A stretch of DNA of 64,000 nt from Actinopolyspora xinjiangensis. Its GTDB lineage: Bacteria > Actinomycetota > Actinomycetes > Mycobacteriales > Pseudonocardiaceae. The stretch covers positions 1 to 64,000 of the forward strand of contig NZ_FNJR01000019.1 in the NCBI RefSeq assembly GCF_900104475.1, written 5' to 3'. A program made the position numbers and the translations under genes. The notes under the pieces were generated by a model, which saw only the letters and a list, made by a program, of their open reading frames with translations, was not told the origin of the DNA and did no database searches. This document shows positions 7,219 to 15,425 of this stretch, piece after piece; position 1 is the stretch's first letter, and each line of letters starts with the position of its first letter.

Positions 7219-8676
7219 TCAGCCCATCCAGTCACGCCAGAGCTCGCGCATGCTGTCCAGGGTCTCGCGGTACCGGCGATAGCCGTCCTCGTAGCGCTCC
7301 CGCACCCCGGGATCGGGCTCGACCTCGCGCAGCGGCAGCGTCCACTCGCCCGAGTCCACCTCGTCGCCCAGCGCGCGAGCCGCCGTCACGGCCGCTCCCC
7401 TGGCACCCATGCCGGGGTCGTCCGGCAGGTGCAGCGGCTGCCCCAGTACATCGGCGAACACCTGCGCCCAGGGGTGCGAACGCGTGCCACCACCGCATGC
7501 CACCAGCTTGCCGTCCAGCCCGGCCGCCTCGAAGCAGTGCCGCGCCGCGTAGGCCACGCTCTCGCAGACCGCCCGCACCACGTCGCTGCGGCTGGTTCCC
7601 AGCCGCACCCCGCTGAGCTGCCCACTGGCACGCGGGTCCACGAACGGCGAGCGCTCCCCGCCCGGCGCCAGGAACGGCAGCGCGGAGACGTCGTTGGCGC
7701 CGGGCGGGCTGGTCTCCAACGCACCACCCAGGTCGCCGATCTCCATCCCGAGCAGCTCCAGCACCCAGTCGAGGCTGGCCGTTCCCACCATCGCTGGCAT
7801 GCCGTGCAGCAGCTCGTCCTCCTCGGGCGTGCACAGCCACATCCCGGAAGGCTCGTCCTGCCAACGGCGCTTGCCCACCTCGGTCAGCACCTGGCAGGCC
7901 AGCGTGGTCCCCACGATCAGCAGCCCGTCGCCGAACTCGCGCAGCCCGCCGCCCACGGCGCAGGCGGGCAGGTCGAACGGCCCCGCCGTGACCGGCAGCC
8001 CCCGCGGTAAGCCGAGCAGTTCGGCACCGTCGGCGCCGAGCTCGAACAGCTGCCTCGGCCGGGCCGGTTCGGGCAGCAGGTGCCGGTACTCCTCCAGCCC
8101 GCACGCCCGCAGCGCCTGCTCGTCGTACTCCCTGGTGTCGGCGTCCAGGAACGGCACGGAGGCGTCCGAGGCGTCCACGCCGATCTCACCGGTCAGCACG
8201 TGCAGCACCGAGTCGACGCAGTAACCGGCCACGGCGGCCTCGCGCAGCGACTCCGGCTCGTGGTCGCGGAGGTGGGCCAGCAGGGGGCCCTGCGCACCGG
8301 GGAACAGCCCGTTGCCGGTGCGGTCGTAGACCTGCCTGCTGACCCCGTCGCGCTGCCACCGCTTCACCACGGGAGCGGCGCGACCGTCCATCCACGAGAT
8401 GGGGCGGCGGACCGGCCTTCCGGCGGAGTCCCGCAGCCACAACCCGTCGCCCTGCCCGGTCAGCGCCACCGCGCGCGGCCGCTGCCCGGTCCGCTCCCCC
8501 ACCTCACGCACCACCGCGGCCACAGTGGACACGACGTCGTCGAGGTCCTGCTCGACCCTGCCGTCGGAGTGGTGCTCCAGGCGCGAGTGCCTGCTCGCCT
8601 CGACCAGCACGCGACCCGAGTCGTCGAAGGCCGCCGCCTTGGTCAGCGAAGTCCCGATGTCGACCGCGGTGATCAT
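7219..8676 (-). CDS. FGGY-family carbohydrate kinase, erythritol-kinase-like
   Basis: This 485-residue ATP-dependent sugar/polyol kinase starts at ATG 8674-8676, overlapping the stop of the upstream dehydrogenase as ATGA. FGGY landmarks are visible: N-terminal phosphate loop TAVDIGTSLTKAAAFD, VEQDLDDV near 45, ALTGQGDGLWLRD near 75, and the C-terminal CGGGTRSHPWAQVFADVLG. The TGQGDGxW block and the following DGRAAP resemble erythritol kinase (EryA) more than xylulokinase, as far as I can recall the families. Phosphorylation of a tetritol or related polyol is therefore the favoured role. The gene ends the operon just before a 42-base palindrome. Confidence 0.85.
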   Translation of the reverse strand: MITAVDIGTSLTKAAAFDDSGRVLVEASRHSRLEHHSDGRVEQDLDDVVSTVAAVVREVGERTGQRPRAVALTGQGDGLWLRDSAGRPVRRPISWMDGRAAPVVKRWQRDGVSRQVYDRTGNGLFPGAQGPLLAHLRDHEPESLREAAVAGYCVDSVLHVLTGEIGVDASDASVPFLDADTREYDEQALRACGLEEYRHLLPEPARPRQLFELGADGAELLGLPRGLPVTAGPFDLPACAVGGGLREFGDGLLIVGTTLACQVLTEVGKRRWQDEPSGMWLCTPEEDELLHGMPAMVGTASLDWVLELLGMEIGDLGGALETSPPGANDVSALPFLAPGGERSPFVDPRASGQLSGVRLGTSRSDVVRAVCESVAYAARHCFEAAGLDGKLVACGGGTRSHPWAQVFADVLGQPLHLPDDPGMGARGAAVTAARALGDEVDSGEWTLPLREVEPDPGVRERYEDGYRRYRETLDSMRELWRDWMG

Positions 8677-9710
8677 GTCTCGCTCCCCAGGACGTCGGGG
8701 TTGGCCAGGTGCGCGGCCGGCTCGCCGCGCGCGTAGCGTCCGACCTCGGCCGCGACGATCTCGGCGGCCCGGTGCGCGGTCTGCCGGGTGGCCCCCGCCA
8801 GGTGCGGAGTGGTGATGAGGTTGGGCGCGCCGTGCAACGGCCAGTCGGGCGGCGGGGGTTCCTCGTCGTAGACGTCCAGCGCCAGCGCGCCCAGCTTGCC
8901 GTCGCGCAGCAGCCCGGACAGCGGCCGGTAGTCGAGCAGCCCGCCCCTGGCGGTGTTGACCAGCACCGCTCCCTCGGGCAGCAGCGCCAGCCGGTCGGCG
9001 TCGAGCAGGTGCTTGGTCTCCGGGGTGAGCCTGGCGTGCAGGCTGACCACCGAGCAGCGCGGCAGCATCTCCTCCAGCCCGACCGGTTCCACCCCGTCGG
9101 CGCGCAACTTGTCCGGGTCGGTGTAGGGGTCGGCCACCAACACTTCGGCGCCGAAGGCGCGCAGCACCCTGGCGACCCTGCTGCCGATCGCGCCGTAGCC
9201 GACCAGGCCGACCGTGCTGCCCTCCAGCTCGATGCCCGCCTCGGGGTAGGCGTAGAAGTCGCCCCGCCACTCGCCCCGTTTGAGCTCCGAGTCGGAGTCG
9301 GGGATGCGCCGCATCGCCGCCAGGATCATGCCGACCGCGTACTCGGCGGCAGCGGCGGCGTTGCGCCCCGGCGCGTAGGTCACCGAGACCCCCGCCCTCG
9401 TCGCCGCCGCCAGGTCCACGTTGACCGGACCGCCGCGCGAGACGGCGACCAGCTGCAGCGAGGGCACGGCGTCGAACACCCGCTCGGTGAACGGCGCCAT
9501 CTGGGTCACGCACACCTCGGCGCCCTCGGCGGCCTCGATGACCTGCTGTTCGGTTCCGCTGGCCTCCTCGACCCCGCCTACGGGGCCGAACGGCTCGACC
9601 GGCCAGGGAAGTTTGAGCCTGCCGACCTCCGGGGCGTCCACCTGGGAACGCACCGCGGTCTCGAGCAGGTCCGGGCCGACGAAGTTGTCTCCCGCTGCCA
9701 GCACGCGCAC
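8673..9710 (-). CDS. D-isomer 2-hydroxyacid dehydrogenase (SerA-like)
   Basis: The chosen start is GTG 9708-9710, eight bases after AGGAGG; an upstream in-frame ATG lacks a site. The 345-residue protein has an NAD-binding Rossmann motif, TVGLVGYGAIGSRVARVL, near residue 175. The family's catalytic Arg is in NTARGGLLD, the Glu in DVYDEEP and the His in TPHLAGAT. Such enzymes reduce or oxidise 2-hydroxy/2-keto acids. In a polyol operon it may act on a sugar acid or a phosphorylated intermediate, but the substrate is unknown. It overlaps the kinase start by 4 bases, so the two are translationally coupled. Confidence 0.85.
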   Translation of the reverse strand: MRVLAAGDNFVGPDLLETAVRSQVDAPEVGRLKLPWPVEPFGPVGGVEEASGTEQQVIEAAEGAEVCVTQMAPFTERVFDAVPSLQLVAVSRGGPVNVDLAAATRAGVSVTYAPGRNAAAAAEYAVGMILAAMRRIPDSDSELKRGEWRGDFYAYPEAGIELEGSTVGLVGYGAIGSRVARVLRAFGAEVLVADPYTDPDKLRADGVEPVGLEEMLPRCSVVSLHARLTPETKHLLDADRLALLPEGAVLVNTARGGLLDYRPLSGLLRDGKLGALALDVYDEEPPPPDWPLHGAPNLITTPHLAGATRQTAHRAAEIVAAEVGRYARGEPAAHLANPDVLGSET

Positions 9711-9835
9711 TGTTGATTCCTCCTTCAGCGGTCCCACCGCTGTCCGATGGCTCACCGCGACGGCGGGCCGGGGCCGATCCAGCTACTCCGGGGGCACTCC
9801 GGCCGTTCCACCGCTGCCGCCGACGGCCGCGGCTA

Positions 9836-10300
9836 TCAGCTCCGGTGTTCGTAGTCGGTTATGTAGGCGACCTTGGCCGCGCTCGCCGAGGACGGGTCGA
9901 AGGAATAGCCCAACCACTCGTCGACCAGTCGTCTGGCCAGCTCGGGGCCGATGACCCTGGCTCCCATGGTCAGCACCTGGCAGTCGTTCGACTTGATCGA
10001 GCGTTCCGCCGAATAGGAGTCGTGCGCGACCGTAGCGCGCACTCCCTCGACCTTGTTGGCCGAGACGCACATGCCGATCCCGGTGCCGCAGACCAGCACC
10101 GCCCGGTCGGCCTCGCCGCGCGCCACGGCTTCGGCCGCCGCCAGCCCGAGCCGGGGGTAAGCCCGGTCGTCGGAGTCGTCGTGCACCCCGTAGTCCAGCA
10201 CCTCGCCCACCCTGGAGTCACCCTCCAGCTGTTCGGCGAGCAGCTTCTTGAGTTCCACACCGGCGTTGTCGGCCGCCACGGCCACGGTGATCGGGCTCAT
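9836..10300 (-). CDS. RpiB/LacAB-family sugar-phosphate isomerase
   Basis: This 154-residue aldose-ketose isomerase begins with ATG overlapping the kinase stop as ATGA. The RpiB Cys block is clear, VLVCGTGIGMCVSANK near residues 69-84, followed by VAHDSYSAERS and VLTMGARVIG. Two substitutions stand out: the usual DHAG at the N terminus is DNAG, and the usual HN pair is KSND. These point to a substrate other than ribose 5-phosphate. RpiB paralogues in tetritol pathways (EryI/DerI type) convert D-erythrulose 4-phosphate to D-erythrose 4-phosphate, which fits this neighbourhood, but this is inference. Confidence 0.85.
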   Translation of the reverse strand: MSPITVAVAADNAGVELKKLLAEQLEGDSRVGEVLDYGVHDDSDDRAYPRLGLAAAEAVARGEADRAVLVCGTGIGMCVSANKVEGVRATVAHDSYSAERSIKSNDCQVLTMGARVIGPELARRLVDEWLGYSFDPSSASAAKVAYITDYEHRS

Positions 10301-12036
10301 GATCGCGGGTTCCCCTTTCGACGGTTCCGCTCGCAGGCGCCGTCGGAGACTCCGGCGGCCACGGCGTTGAGCAACAGGGCCAGGGAAGTGGCACCGGGGT
10401 CGACGGTGCCCAGGTCGTGCCCGCCCAGCCGGGAGGCGCGACCGCGCGCGGAGGTCAGCAGCGCGGTGTCCCGCGCCGCCTCGGTGGCGACCTCGGCAGC
10501 GGCGGTCAGCGCGGCGGGCTGCTCGGATCCGACACGAGCCTGTTCGGCGAGCTCCTCGGCGAACGGCTCCAGCGCGTCGAGCAGCGTCTTGTCACCCTTG
10601 GCGGCGCCGCCGAGCTCGGCGACCGCCCTGGACGCTTCCCACACCGCTTCGGCCAGCAGGGCGGTGCTCACGCTCCCGTGGTCACGCAGTCCGGCTCCGG
10701 TCTGGCTGAGCAGCGTGCCGTAGAGCGCACCGGAAGCCCCACCGGCCGCGTCGGCCAGCGCGGTCCCGGCCGCCAGCAGAGCGTCACCGATCGAGCGCGG
10801 GTCCGCCGAGTCGCTGCCCGCCCCGTCCGCGGCCCGGACGGCGGCCCGCAGGCCGCGCACGATGCCCTGACCGTGGTCCCCGTCGCCCGCCACGGCGTCG
10901 AGCCCGCCCAGTTCGTCCTCGGAGGCGGCCACGTCGCGCAGTGCGCGGTCGAGCAGTTCGTGCACGAGTCCACCCCGGCTCTCGGACTCCTCCGAGGGTG
11001 CGGCTCCGCGTTCGCCGGGGGCGGGCTCGTCGGCGGCCGGCGGTCGCAGCGGCCGGTGACCGGGGGTGTCGCAGTCCGCGTCGTAGAGCTCGGCGAGCTC
11101 GTCGTCCAGCGCGAGCAGCGACAGCGAGAGCCCGGCCATGTCCAGCGAGGTGACGAACTCCCCCACCTCCGGGCGGTGGGGGCGCAGCCCGGCGGCCCGC
11201 AACCGGCGCTCGACGGCCGGGTAGCAGGCGAACATCTCCTCGTACTTGGTGCGTCCGAGTCCGTTGAGCAGCACGGCCACCCGCTCGGTGCCGGGCGGCA
11301 GCTCGGCCAGCAGGTTGTCGACCAGCTCGGCGGCCAGTTGCTCGGCGCCCATGGCGTCGACGCCGCGCGCCCCGGACTCCCCGTGGATTCCCAGCCCCAG
11401 CTCCATCCGGCCGGGCTCGACGGTGAACAGCGGTTCCGACCTGCCGGGCAGCGTGCAGCCGCCGAAGGCGGCGCCGTAGGTGCGGGTGCGCTCGTTGGCC
11501 CTGCGCGCCAGCGCGGCCACGCGGTCCAGGTCGTCGCCGCGCTCGGCGGCGGCACCGGCGATCTTGAACACGAAGAGGTCCCCGGCCACGCCGCGCCTGA
11601 CCTCGGGGGTGTCGGCGGAACCGCTGGCGATGTCGTCGGTGACCAGCACGGTGCGGCTGTCGACACCCTCGGCGGCCAGTCGCCGTGCGGCGAGCCCGAA
11701 GTGCATCACGTCGCCGGAGTAGTTGCCGTAGCTGAACAGCACCCCGGCTCCGCCGTCGGCGGCCAGCGCGGTGCGGTAGACCTGTTCGGCGCTGGGGCTG
11801 GTGAACACGTCGCCGATCACGGCGGCGTCGGCCAGCCCGGGGCCGACGAGCCCGGCGAAGGCGGGGTAGTGCCCGCAGCCGCCGCCGATGACCACCGACA
11901 CCCTGCCCCGGCGGGGGGCGTGCCTGCCCACCACGCCGTAGGCGCCGGGCACGCGTGCCACGGAACGGCCGTAGGCGGCGACGAAACCGTCCAGCCAGGA
12001 GTCCTTGAAGGTGGCGGCGTCCGTCAGTCCGGTCAT
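10297..12036 (-). CDS. DAK-family (dihydroxyacetone/tetrulose) kinase, DhaK-DhaL fusion
   Basis: This 579-residue protein fuses a DhaK-type substrate domain (1 to about 325), an acidic linker, and a DhaL-type ATP domain (about 355-565). The substrate-binding His is present at residue 218 in GLGIHGESG, and Asp109 sits in NYSGDVMHF. The DhaL Mg-ADP motif is DAVAGDGDHG (380-389) with GGASG at 432-436. The DhaK loop normally GGGSGHEP reads GGGCGHYP here, keeping His56 but changing two neighbours. Actinobacterial paralogues (LerK, DerK) phosphorylate L- or D-erythrulose, which suits the linked RpiB-like isomerase better than plain dihydroxyacetone. Start ATG shares one base with the HAD stop (TGATG). 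Confidence 0.88.
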   Translation of the reverse strand: MTGLTDAATFKDSWLDGFVAAYGRSVARVPGAYGVVGRHAPRRGRVSVVIGGGCGHYPAFAGLVGPGLADAAVIGDVFTSPSAEQVYRTALAADGGAGVLFSYGNYSGDVMHFGLAARRLAAEGVDSRTVLVTDDIASGSADTPEVRRGVAGDLFVFKIAGAAAERGDDLDRVAALARRANERTRTYGAAFGGCTLPGRSEPLFTVEPGRMELGLGIHGESGARGVDAMGAEQLAAELVDNLLAELPPGTERVAVLLNGLGRTKYEEMFACYPAVERRLRAAGLRPHRPEVGEFVTSLDMAGLSLSLLALDDELAELYDADCDTPGHRPLRPPAADEPAPGERGAAPSEESESRGGLVHELLDRALRDVAASEDELGGLDAVAGDGDHGQGIVRGLRAAVRAADGAGSDSADPRSIGDALLAAGTALADAAGGASGALYGTLLSQTGAGLRDHGSVSTALLAEAVWEASRAVAELGGAAKGDKTLLDALEPFAEELAEQARVGSEQPAALTAAAEVATEAARDTALLTSARGRASRLGGHDLGTVDPGATSLALLLNAVAAGVSDGACERNRRKGNPRS

Positions 12037-12758
12037 CAGGCACCCTCGCTCTCGGTCACCGGTTCGGACAGCATGGCCAGCAGGGTCTCGCGCACTCGGT
12101 CCAGCGAATCGACGACGACGGTGGCCGAGGCGATGGCGTCCGGCTTGGGGGGATAACCGGCGTTGGGGATGGCGACCACGCTCATCCCGGCCGCGTGGGC
12201 GGCGCGGATGCCGTTGCTGGAGTCCTCGACGCCCGCGCACTCCGGGCCGGTGAACCCGAGCCGGTGGGCCGCCTCGGTGTAGACGTCGGGGCTGGGCTTG
12301 CCCCTGGGAACCTCGGCGCTGGAGACGGTCGCGGTGAAGTGCCCGGCCAGACCGTGCCGGTCCAGCACGGCGTCGATCAGCCGCCTGGCTGCCGAGGAGG
12401 CGAGCGCGATGGGAACCACCGCGCTGACCTCGGTGACCATCTCGCGGGCACCGTCGAGCAGCTCGATCTCGCCGTCGTCCAGCGCGGCGATCATGTCGTC
12501 GACGACAGCGCGTTCGGTCTCCGAGGCGGGTTCGGGGCCGCCGCAGACCCTGCCGAGGTAGGCCGACCATTCCGGCGAGCTCATTCCCTGGACCGTCGAG
12601 GTGTCCTCGGCGCTCCACTCGTGCCCGTGCCTGGCGGCGTAGCGGGTCCACATGCGTTCCCAGAGGTGCTCGCTCTCCACCAGCACGCCGTCCATATCGA
12701 ACACGACCGCCCGCAGCGGTCCCGCCGACCGGGGCTCGATTACCTGACTGACCGTCAT
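12036..12758 (-). CDS. HAD-IA hydrolase, beta-phosphoglucomutase/phosphatase-like
   Basis: This 240-residue first gene of the minus-strand operon starts at ATG 12756-12758, six bases after AAGGA. Motif I is VVFDMDGVLVES, a helical cap follows (about 35-100), motif II is ALASSAA, motif III is the Lys in PRGKPSPD, and motif IV is GVEDSSNGI. The set is complete, so it should be an active phosphatase or phosphomutase on small sugar or polyol phosphates. Its role in the operon could be detoxifying a dead-end phosphate. An operator, GAGTTAAATTAACTC, lies 22 bases upstream. Confidence 0.88.
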   Translation of the reverse strand: MTVSQVIEPRSAGPLRAVVFDMDGVLVESEHLWERMWTRYAARHGHEWSAEDTSTVQGMSSPEWSAYLGRVCGGPEPASETERAVVDDMIAALDDGEIELLDGAREMVTEVSAVVPIALASSAARRLIDAVLDRHGLAGHFTATVSSAEVPRGKPSPDVYTEAAHRLGFTGPECAGVEDSSNGIRAAHAAGMSVVAIPNAGYPPKPDAIASATVVVDSLDRVRETLLAMLSEPVTESEGA

Positions 12759-12780
12759 GCGCCGTCCTTTCACAAACTTA

Positions 12781-12795
12781 GAGTTAAATTAACTC
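12781..12795. promoter_or_regulatory. Operator O1, GAGTTAA-N-TTAACTC
   Basis: This is a perfect 7-bp-arm palindrome with one central base, placed 22 bases upstream of the HAD start. The same half-site recurs at 12820-12826 and 12943-12949, so the whole divergent control region is probably served by one dimeric regulator. No regulator gene lies in the island. Confidence 0.7.
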
Positions 12796-12819
12796 CAATC
12801 ACTTTAAATGTCCAGGGTC

Positions 12820-12826
12820 GAGTTAA
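12820..12826. promoter_or_regulatory. Operator half-site GAGTTAA
   Basis: A single copy of the GAGTTAA half-site, 25 bases from O1, with the partner arm degenerate (CACG). It may add cooperativity or be a weak site for the same regulator. Confidence 0.4.
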
Positions 12827-12942
12827 CACGTAAGCACGCCTCGATTCCCTCGACTGCGCAGCGACACCCGTTGGCCACCCCTGGACCGATTCACGTCTCG
12901 CGCATAGCGATCACCACAGGAAACTCAGAAATAACATCTTGC

Positions 12943-12957
12943 GAGTTAAAGTAACGG
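12943..12957. promoter_or_regulatory. Operator O2, imperfect copy before the permease
   Basis: GAGTTAAAGTAACGG matches O1 in the first arm fully and most of the second arm. It is on the permease side of the divergent region, so both transcription units carry the same kind of site. Confidence 0.55.
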
Positions 12958-13088
12958 AGTGCATGATAACCAATCAACACCGGCGGTGCCGCGCATCACA
13001 CTCCGATCGCTCAGCCGCCGCGTCCACGGGACTCCGCCGACCGAGGCCGCGGGGTCCGGCACCACCACTCGCTTCGGAGGCGGAGACA

Positions 13089-14465
13089 TTGGTACAGCAA
13101 CCAGCCGCGGCGGACGGCTCGGCCGCCGCGTCGGAGAGCCGTAGCCGGCTCGACAGAATCGGCATCCCCAAGCCGCTGCTGTGGGGTTTCGTCGGTGTGC
13201 TGATCTTCATGATCGGCGACGGCGTGGAGATCACCTACCTGACCGACTACCTCCAGCAGCCCGAGGGCGGTGGGCTGGAGGGCTCGCAGGCCACCTTCGC
13301 CACCGTGACCATCTACGGCCTCGCCGTGATGATCGCCTCCTGGTTCTCCGGCACGCTGTCCTCGATCTGGGGGCCGCGCTACGTGATGTGGCTCGGCGCG
13401 GCCTGGTGGATCGTCTTCGAGCTCCTGTTCCTGTTCGTGGCCGTCCCCACGCAGAGCTACGCGCTGATCCTGACCATCTACGGCATCCGCGGCTTCGCCT
13501 ACCCGCTGTTCGCCTACGCCTTCCTGGTGTGGGCCCAGGTGGCCAGCCCGGTGCACATGCGCGGTTCGGTCGCGGGCTGGTTCTGGTTCGTGTTCACCGG
13601 CGGCCTGCCCACCCTGGGTGCGGCCGTGGCGTGGTTCGCGATCGGCCCGCTCGGCATGAGCCTGCACGCCACCCTGGTGCTCTCACTGGTGCTGGTCGCC
13701 ATCGGTGGCCTGATCGGCTGCTCGGTCAGCGAACCGCACGGCACCAGGCCCATCGCCGACGAGAGCGTGGCCAACCCGCGCAGCCCGAAACGGCTGCTGG
13801 AGGGCGTGGACATCCTCTGGCGCGACAAGCGGACCCTGGCGGGCGGCATCACCCGCATCGTCAACACCGCGCCGGAGTTCGGCTTCTTCGCGATGTTCCC
13901 CTTCGTGATCGGCCCCGCGACCCCCGGCGGCGGCTTCCTCAGCGCCTCCCAGATCGCGGCGATGACCAGCATCGTCTACGGTGCCAACATCGCCGCCAAC
14001 CTGGCGTTCGGTGTGCTGGGCGACTACTTCGGCTGGCGCCGCACCGTGACCTGGTTCGGCTGCGTGGGCTGCGCCGTCTCCACCCCGCTGTGGTATTTCG
14101 CCACGGTGGCCAGCGAGAGCTTCACCGTCGCGGCCACGCTGGGCGCCGTCTACGGCGTGCTGCTGGCCGGGTTCGTCCCGCTGTCGGCGCTGATGCCCTC
14201 CATGGTCGCCACCAAGGACAAGGGCTCGGCCCTGGCGGTGCTCAACTTCGGCGCGGGCGGGGCGGCCTTCCTCGGCCCGGTGACTGTCTACGCCGTCCAC
14301 CCGGTGTTCGGCGGCGGTGGCGTGGCGATCGCCTTCGCGCTGATGTACGTGCTCGTGGCGGTGCTGTCCTGCTTCGTCAAGGACGACAGCGACCCCGGCG
14401 AGGCCAGGAGGAAGCAGCGGGCCACCCCGGACACCGCCCCGACGACGGAGGCCACGACGGCCTGA
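13089..14465 (+). CDS. MFS transporter, polyol permease-like
   Basis: The favoured start is TTG 13089, eight bases after GGAGG; an ATG at 12963 is in frame but its leader is low-complexity and its ribosome site is too close. The 458-residue protein has about 12 membrane segments. The first reads LLWGFVGVLIFMIGDGVEITYLTDYL. The FMxGDGxE block followed by TVTIYGLAVMIASWFSGTLS and WGPRYVM recalls the DalT/RbtT pentitol:H+ symporter family. It opens the plus-strand half of the island and is therefore the probable uptake system for the polyol handled by the linked kinases. Confidence 0.85.
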   Translation: MVQQPAAADGSAAASESRSRLDRIGIPKPLLWGFVGVLIFMIGDGVEITYLTDYLQQPEGGGLEGSQATFATVTIYGLAVMIASWFSGTLSSIWGPRYVMWLGAAWWIVFELLFLFVAVPTQSYALILTIYGIRGFAYPLFAYAFLVWAQVASPVHMRGSVAGWFWFVFTGGLPTLGAAVAWFAIGPLGMSLHATLVLSLVLVAIGGLIGCSVSEPHGTRPIADESVANPRSPKRLLEGVDILWRDKRTLAGGITRIVNTAPEFGFFAMFPFVIGPATPGGGFLSASQIAAMTSIVYGANIAANLAFGVLGDYFGWRRTVTWFGCVGCAVSTPLWYFATVASESFTVAATLGAVYGVLLAGFVPLSALMPSMVATKDKGSALAVLNFGAGGAAFLGPVTVYAVHPVFGGGGVAIAFALMYVLVAVLSCFVKDDSDPGEARRKQRATPDTAPTTEATTA

Positions 14466-14601
14466 CGCCGGGACGGCGAATACCGCGGGAGGACGCGGAG
14501 GGTGCCGCCGAACCGGCGACGAGACGACGCCGTACGGCGTCACGGGGAGTTCGAGCCGCCACGGGCGAGAATCTCCGAGAGCACCCCGTTCCCCCTGGAG
14601 G

Positions 14602-14635
14602 CGGCGCGTGCGGTGGCCGGACCCCGCACGCGCCG
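14602..14635 (+). terminator. Hairpin between permease and second HAD gene
   Basis: CGGCGCGTGCGG (14602-14613) pairs fully with CCGCACGCGCCG (14624-14635) around a 10-base loop. It sits in the 255-base gap after the permease. It would limit readthrough into the HAD/FGGY pair, which may thus be expressed at a lower level or from its own promoter. Confidence 0.55.
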
Positions 14636-14720
14636 TTCCGGCACACCACCCCGCCACGCGCCCGCACGCCGCGAGCGGACCCTGGTACCAGCACACCGTC
14701 CGAACCCCACTGCGAGAGCC

Positions 14721-15425
14721 ATGACCAGCGAAGCGAACAGCCACCGGCCCGCCCCCACCGAACTGGTGCTGCTGGACGTGGGCGGGCCGATCTACGACGA
14801 CGCCGTCTACCGCGACGCGCTGCTGCGCGCCACCCGAGAGCTCGCCGAAACCGAGATCGACCGCGAGACGTTTCAGCGGGTCTACGACGGACAACGGCAG
14901 CGGCAGGCGGGCTCGCTGCGCACCGCCGTGGCCGAGCACTTCCTGACACCGGGGGACCGACGCGGGCTGTCCGACCTCGCCGAGAGCTACTGGGAGTACC
15001 CGCCGAGCGCGCTCTACCCGGAGGTGGTGCCCACCCTGCGGACGCTGGCCGGGAGGTACCGGCTGGCCGTGGTGGCCAATCAGCGGGAGCTGGTGGTGAA
15101 GGCGCTGCGCCGCGACGGCATCGCCGAGCACATCGACGTCTGGGCGATCTCGGAGACGGTCGGTGCGGAGAAACCGGACCCCGCGATCTTCCGGTACGCC
15201 TTGGACCGGGCCGGGGTCCCCGCCGAGCGAGCGGTTCACGTGGGCAACCGGCTGGACACCGACGTGCGTGGCGCGAAGCGAGTCGGGCTGCGCAGCGTGT
15301 GGATCACCCGGGGCGAGGCACCTCCCGAACCCACCGAGGCGCAGCTGGCGGAACCCGACGCCGTGATTCGCTCGCTCGACGAGCTCCCTGCGGTGCTGGA
15401 ACGGCTGGAAGGGACGGCGTCGTGA
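14721..15425 (+). CDS. HAD-family hydrolase
   Basis: This 234-residue protein starts at ATG 14721. Motif I is VLLDVGGPIYDD: the nucleophile Asp is kept but the usual second Asp (DxD) is Gly, a variation seen in some HAD phosphatases and dehalogenase-like members. The conserved Lys is in GAEKPDPAIF and motif IV is HVGNRLDTDVRGAKRVG. The cap is helical. It overlaps the following FGGY kinase as GTGA, so the two are coupled. The substrate is unknown; a sugar or polyol phosphate is likely from context. Confidence 0.8.
   Translation: MTSEANSHRPAPTELVLLDVGGPIYDDAVYRDALLRATRELAETEIDRETFQRVYDGQRQRQAGSLRTAVAEHFLTPGDRRGLSDLAESYWEYPPSALYPEVVPTLRTLAGRYRLAVVANQRELVVKALRRDGIAEHIDVWAISETVGAEKPDPAIFRYALDRAGVPAERAVHVGNRLDTDVRGAKRVGLRSVWITRGEAPPEPTEAQLAEPDAVIRSLDELPAVLERLEGTAS

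Noticed and set aside
10297-12651. Extended start for the DAK kinase
   Set aside because: The extra 200 residues are a shadow of the HAD gene; the real start overlaps the HAD stop at 12036.
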